DNA from: Paracidovorax avenae
GTDB lineage: Bacteria > Pseudomonadota > Gammaproteobacteria > Burkholderiales > Burkholderiaceae_C
Length of the DNA stretch: 64,000 nt
Reading direction: 5' to 3'
Assembly: GCF_040892545.1 (NCBI RefSeq)
Contig: NZ_CP156079.1
Coordinates: 1,240,001 to 1,304,000 of the forward strand
Shown: positions 62,574 through 64,000 of the stretch, one piece after another
How positions within the stretch are numbered: the first letter of the stretch is position 1
Layout of the letters: the number at the start of each line of letters is the position of its first letter
The notes under the pieces: generated by a model
What the model was told of the DNA's origin: nothing
What the model saw: the letters and a program-made list of their open reading frames with translations, nothing else
Database searches by the model: none
Program-made: the position numbers and the translations under genes

Positions 62574-64000
62574 ATGCGCCTGTTCCGCCCGCCGTCTGCC
62601 GGTTCTTTCCGCCGCGCCCTGTTTTCCGAAAGCCCGGCGGTCACCGCCGTGCTGGTGGCGGCCGGCATGGCGGCGATGTTCATCCCCGTCATGCAACTGC
62701 TGGGCACGGGACTGGGCGGCCCCCACGGCCTCGAGCAGTTCCTGGACATGGTGGCGGTGCTGATCGGCGTGCTGGCCGTGTCGGTGTCGCTGCACATGCT
62801 GGATGAGAGCGCGCAGGGCCGCGCCAACATCCTGGTGGCGGGCCTGGCGACCGCTGCCGTCTGCAATTTCTTCCACGGCGTCCTGTCGCACCAGCCGCTT
62901 GGCACGGGCCAGGACGCGCAGGCGGCGGTTTCGCATTATTTTTCCTTCTGGGGACACGGCGTGGAAGCGGTGACGCTGCTGCTGTTCGCGGCACGCGCCT
63001 CGGCCGCGGGCCCCGGCATGGCCTGGGCCCTGGTGTCGGCCCTGCTGTCCCTGGTCATTGTCTGGACGGCCACGACGGAAGGCCCTCGCGACTGGCTGGT
63101 CGCTTCGGGCCATGCGCCGCTGCGTGTCGCCGCCCTGGTGTCCGGCGCGATCATGGTCCTGTCCGCCGGACTGTTCTACGGCATGCGCCAGCGTCGCGCG
63201 GACGCGGCGGTGCCGCGCCACGGCCGGCGCCGCACGATGGCCGCCGCCGCGGTGGCGATGGCGATGGCGCAGTTTCTGCTGGCGCTGCCGCCGGACCGGT
63301 TCCTCTGGTCCCGCATGCTGGCCCATGCCCTGCATGTCGTGGGCTACGCGCTGCTCTTCCAGGCGGTGTTCATCGCCGGTGTCCGCATGCCCTATGCCCG
63401 GCTGAGGGAAGCGGAGTCCCGCCTGCGCGAAAGCGAGTCGCGTCTGCAACTGCTCGGCCGCAACCTGCCCGACAGCGTGCTCTACCAGATGGTCCGGGAG
63501 CCCGACGGCCGGCGCCGGTTCGTCCACATGGGCGAGGCGCTGGAGCGGCTCGTGGGAGTGCGCGCCGCCGACGTCATGGAGGATGCGCAGCGACTGTTCG
63601 ACCGCATCGATCCCGAAGACCGGGCGGCCCAGGCCGAGGCGGATGAAGCCTCCTACCGAACGATGGGCGTGGGGGAGTCGGTGGTGCGGATGCGGCGCAT
63701 GGACGGCGCGCCGCGGTGGATACGGCTGAGCTCCTCGCCGCGGCTGCTGAAGGGTGGAAGCGGCCGGGTCATCTGGGACGGCGTGCTCACCGACGTGACG
63801 GAGCAGCGGGAGGCGCAGGATCTGAGCCGGGCGCACGAAATCCAGCTCGCCAGCCTGCTGGGCCGCATGCCGGGGGGCATCTCCCGGCTCGACCGCGATC
63901 TGCGCATCCTCTACGTGAATCCGTCGCAGGCCCAGTGGCTGCGGCGCACCCCGCAGGAACTGGAAGGGCGGCTCGTTGCCGAAGTCCTGTCCGCGGAACT
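62574..64000 (+). CDS. Membrane PAS sensor protein, N-terminal part
   Basis: At least 475 residues, cut by the right edge with no stop reached. Residues about 20-265 hold roughly seven hydrophobic spans (AVTAVLVAAGMAAMFIPVMQ, LEQFLDMVAVLIGVLAVSVS, HYFSFWGHGVEAVTLLLFAA and others), a MASE3-like or other 7TM sensor module. A short coiled coil (LREAESRLRESESRLQLLG) leads to a first PAS domain (about 290-405, ending GVLTDVTEQREAQDL) and the start of a second (LLGRMPGGISRLDRDLRILY). A histidine kinase or GGDEF/EAL output is expected beyond the window. Confidence 0.85.
   Translation, partial: MRLFRPPSAGSFRRALFSESPAVTAVLVAAGMAAMFIPVMQLLGTGLGGPHGLEQFLDMVAVLIGVLAVSVSLHMLDESAQGRANILVAGLATAAVCNFFHGVLSHQPLGTGQDAQAAVSHYFSFWGHGVEAVTLLLFAARASAAGPGMAWALVSALLSLVIVWTATTEGPRDWLVASGHAPLRVAALVSGAIMVLSAGLFYGMRQRRADAAVPRHGRRRTMAAAAVAMAMAQFLLALPPDRFLWSRMLAHALHVVGYALLFQAVFIAGVRMPYARLREAESRLRESESRLQLLGRNLPDSVLYQMVREPDGRRRFVHMGEALERLVGVRAADVMEDAQRLFDRIDPEDRAAQAEADEASYRTMGVGESVVRMRRMDGAPRWIRLSSSPRLLKGGSGRVIWDGVLTDVTEQREAQDLSRAHEIQLASLLGRMPGGISRLDRDLRILYVNPSQAQWLRRTPQELEGRLVAEVLSAE

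Noticed and set aside
59550..63836. Very long open frame on the minus strand across acnA and the sensor gene (over 1400 codons)
   Set aside because: It is antisense to the strongly conserved aconitase, has a His/Arg/Val-rich composition with no domain, and is the usual shadow frame of GC-rich genes.

Overview
The window is GC-rich (close to 70 percent by eye), gene-dense DNA from a betaproteobacterium, most likely a member of the Comamonadaceae (Acidovorax-like). The evidence is the mix of families: an orphan Bug/TctC binding protein, a PuuD-type urate oxidase with a C-terminal cytochrome c, a short H-NS protein of the Burkholderiales type, a Gram-negative porin and an AcnA of about 960 residues. 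No rRNA, tRNA, CRISPR array, insertion sequence, integrase or phage gene was recognised.

Positions 1-11600 hold the lower half of a purine degradation pathway. On the minus strand a GntR regulator is followed by allantoinase (PuuE), a UraD-allantoate amidohydrolase fusion and an M20 peptidase that runs off the left edge, all with overlapping stops and starts. Glycerate kinase is divergent. HIU hydrolase (UraH), XdhC and urate oxidase (PuuD) follow on the plus strand, together with a gamma-glutamyltransferase, a small lipoprotein and a PHB-depolymerase-like gene broken by an in-frame TAG. An octamer, TGCATACA, lies upstream of the GntR gene, uraH and puuD.

Positions 11600-24000 are mainly signalling and envelope genes: an EAL-GGDEF protein, a NarL-type two-component system with a Cache sensor, an exported RidA lipoprotein paired with a Tat-exported PLP enzyme, a porin, a Crp/Fnr regulator with an FNR-like box, a Cache-PAS-GGDEF protein, and a tandem pair of unknown membrane-anchored proteins.

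Positions 24000-33700 hold xanthine dehydrogenase (XdhAB) on the minus strand and a BMP-type nucleoside/purine ABC importer (ATPase, two permeases, lipoprotein) on the plus strand. Positions 33700-42000 look like a D-amino-acid or N-substituted amino-acid module: D-aminoacylase, orphan Bug protein, D-carbamoylase, LysR, a DAO-family flavoenzyme and a polar amino-acid ABC importer. From 42000 come an IclR regulator, a lone Rieske oxygenase, a GH100-like glycosidase, adenine deaminase, an AraC regulator, an acyl-homoserine-lactone-acylase-like enzyme, a hydroxyacid dehydrogenase, a second BMP protein behind a terminator-bearing leader, and guanine deaminase.

Positions 53700-64000 are mostly housekeeping: dCTP deaminase, two small unknown proteins, a YpfJ-like metallopeptidase also broken by an in-frame TAG, RhlE helicase, ApaH, H-NS, aconitase AcnA, and the start of a membrane PAS sensor.

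Together the genes can take adenine and guanine through hypoxanthine/xanthine, urate, HIU, OHCU, allantoin and allantoate to ureidoglycolate, and then salvage glyoxylate-derived carbon as glycerate. Ureidoglycolate lyase, glyoxylate carboligase and tartronate semialdehyde reductase are not seen and must lie elsewhere.
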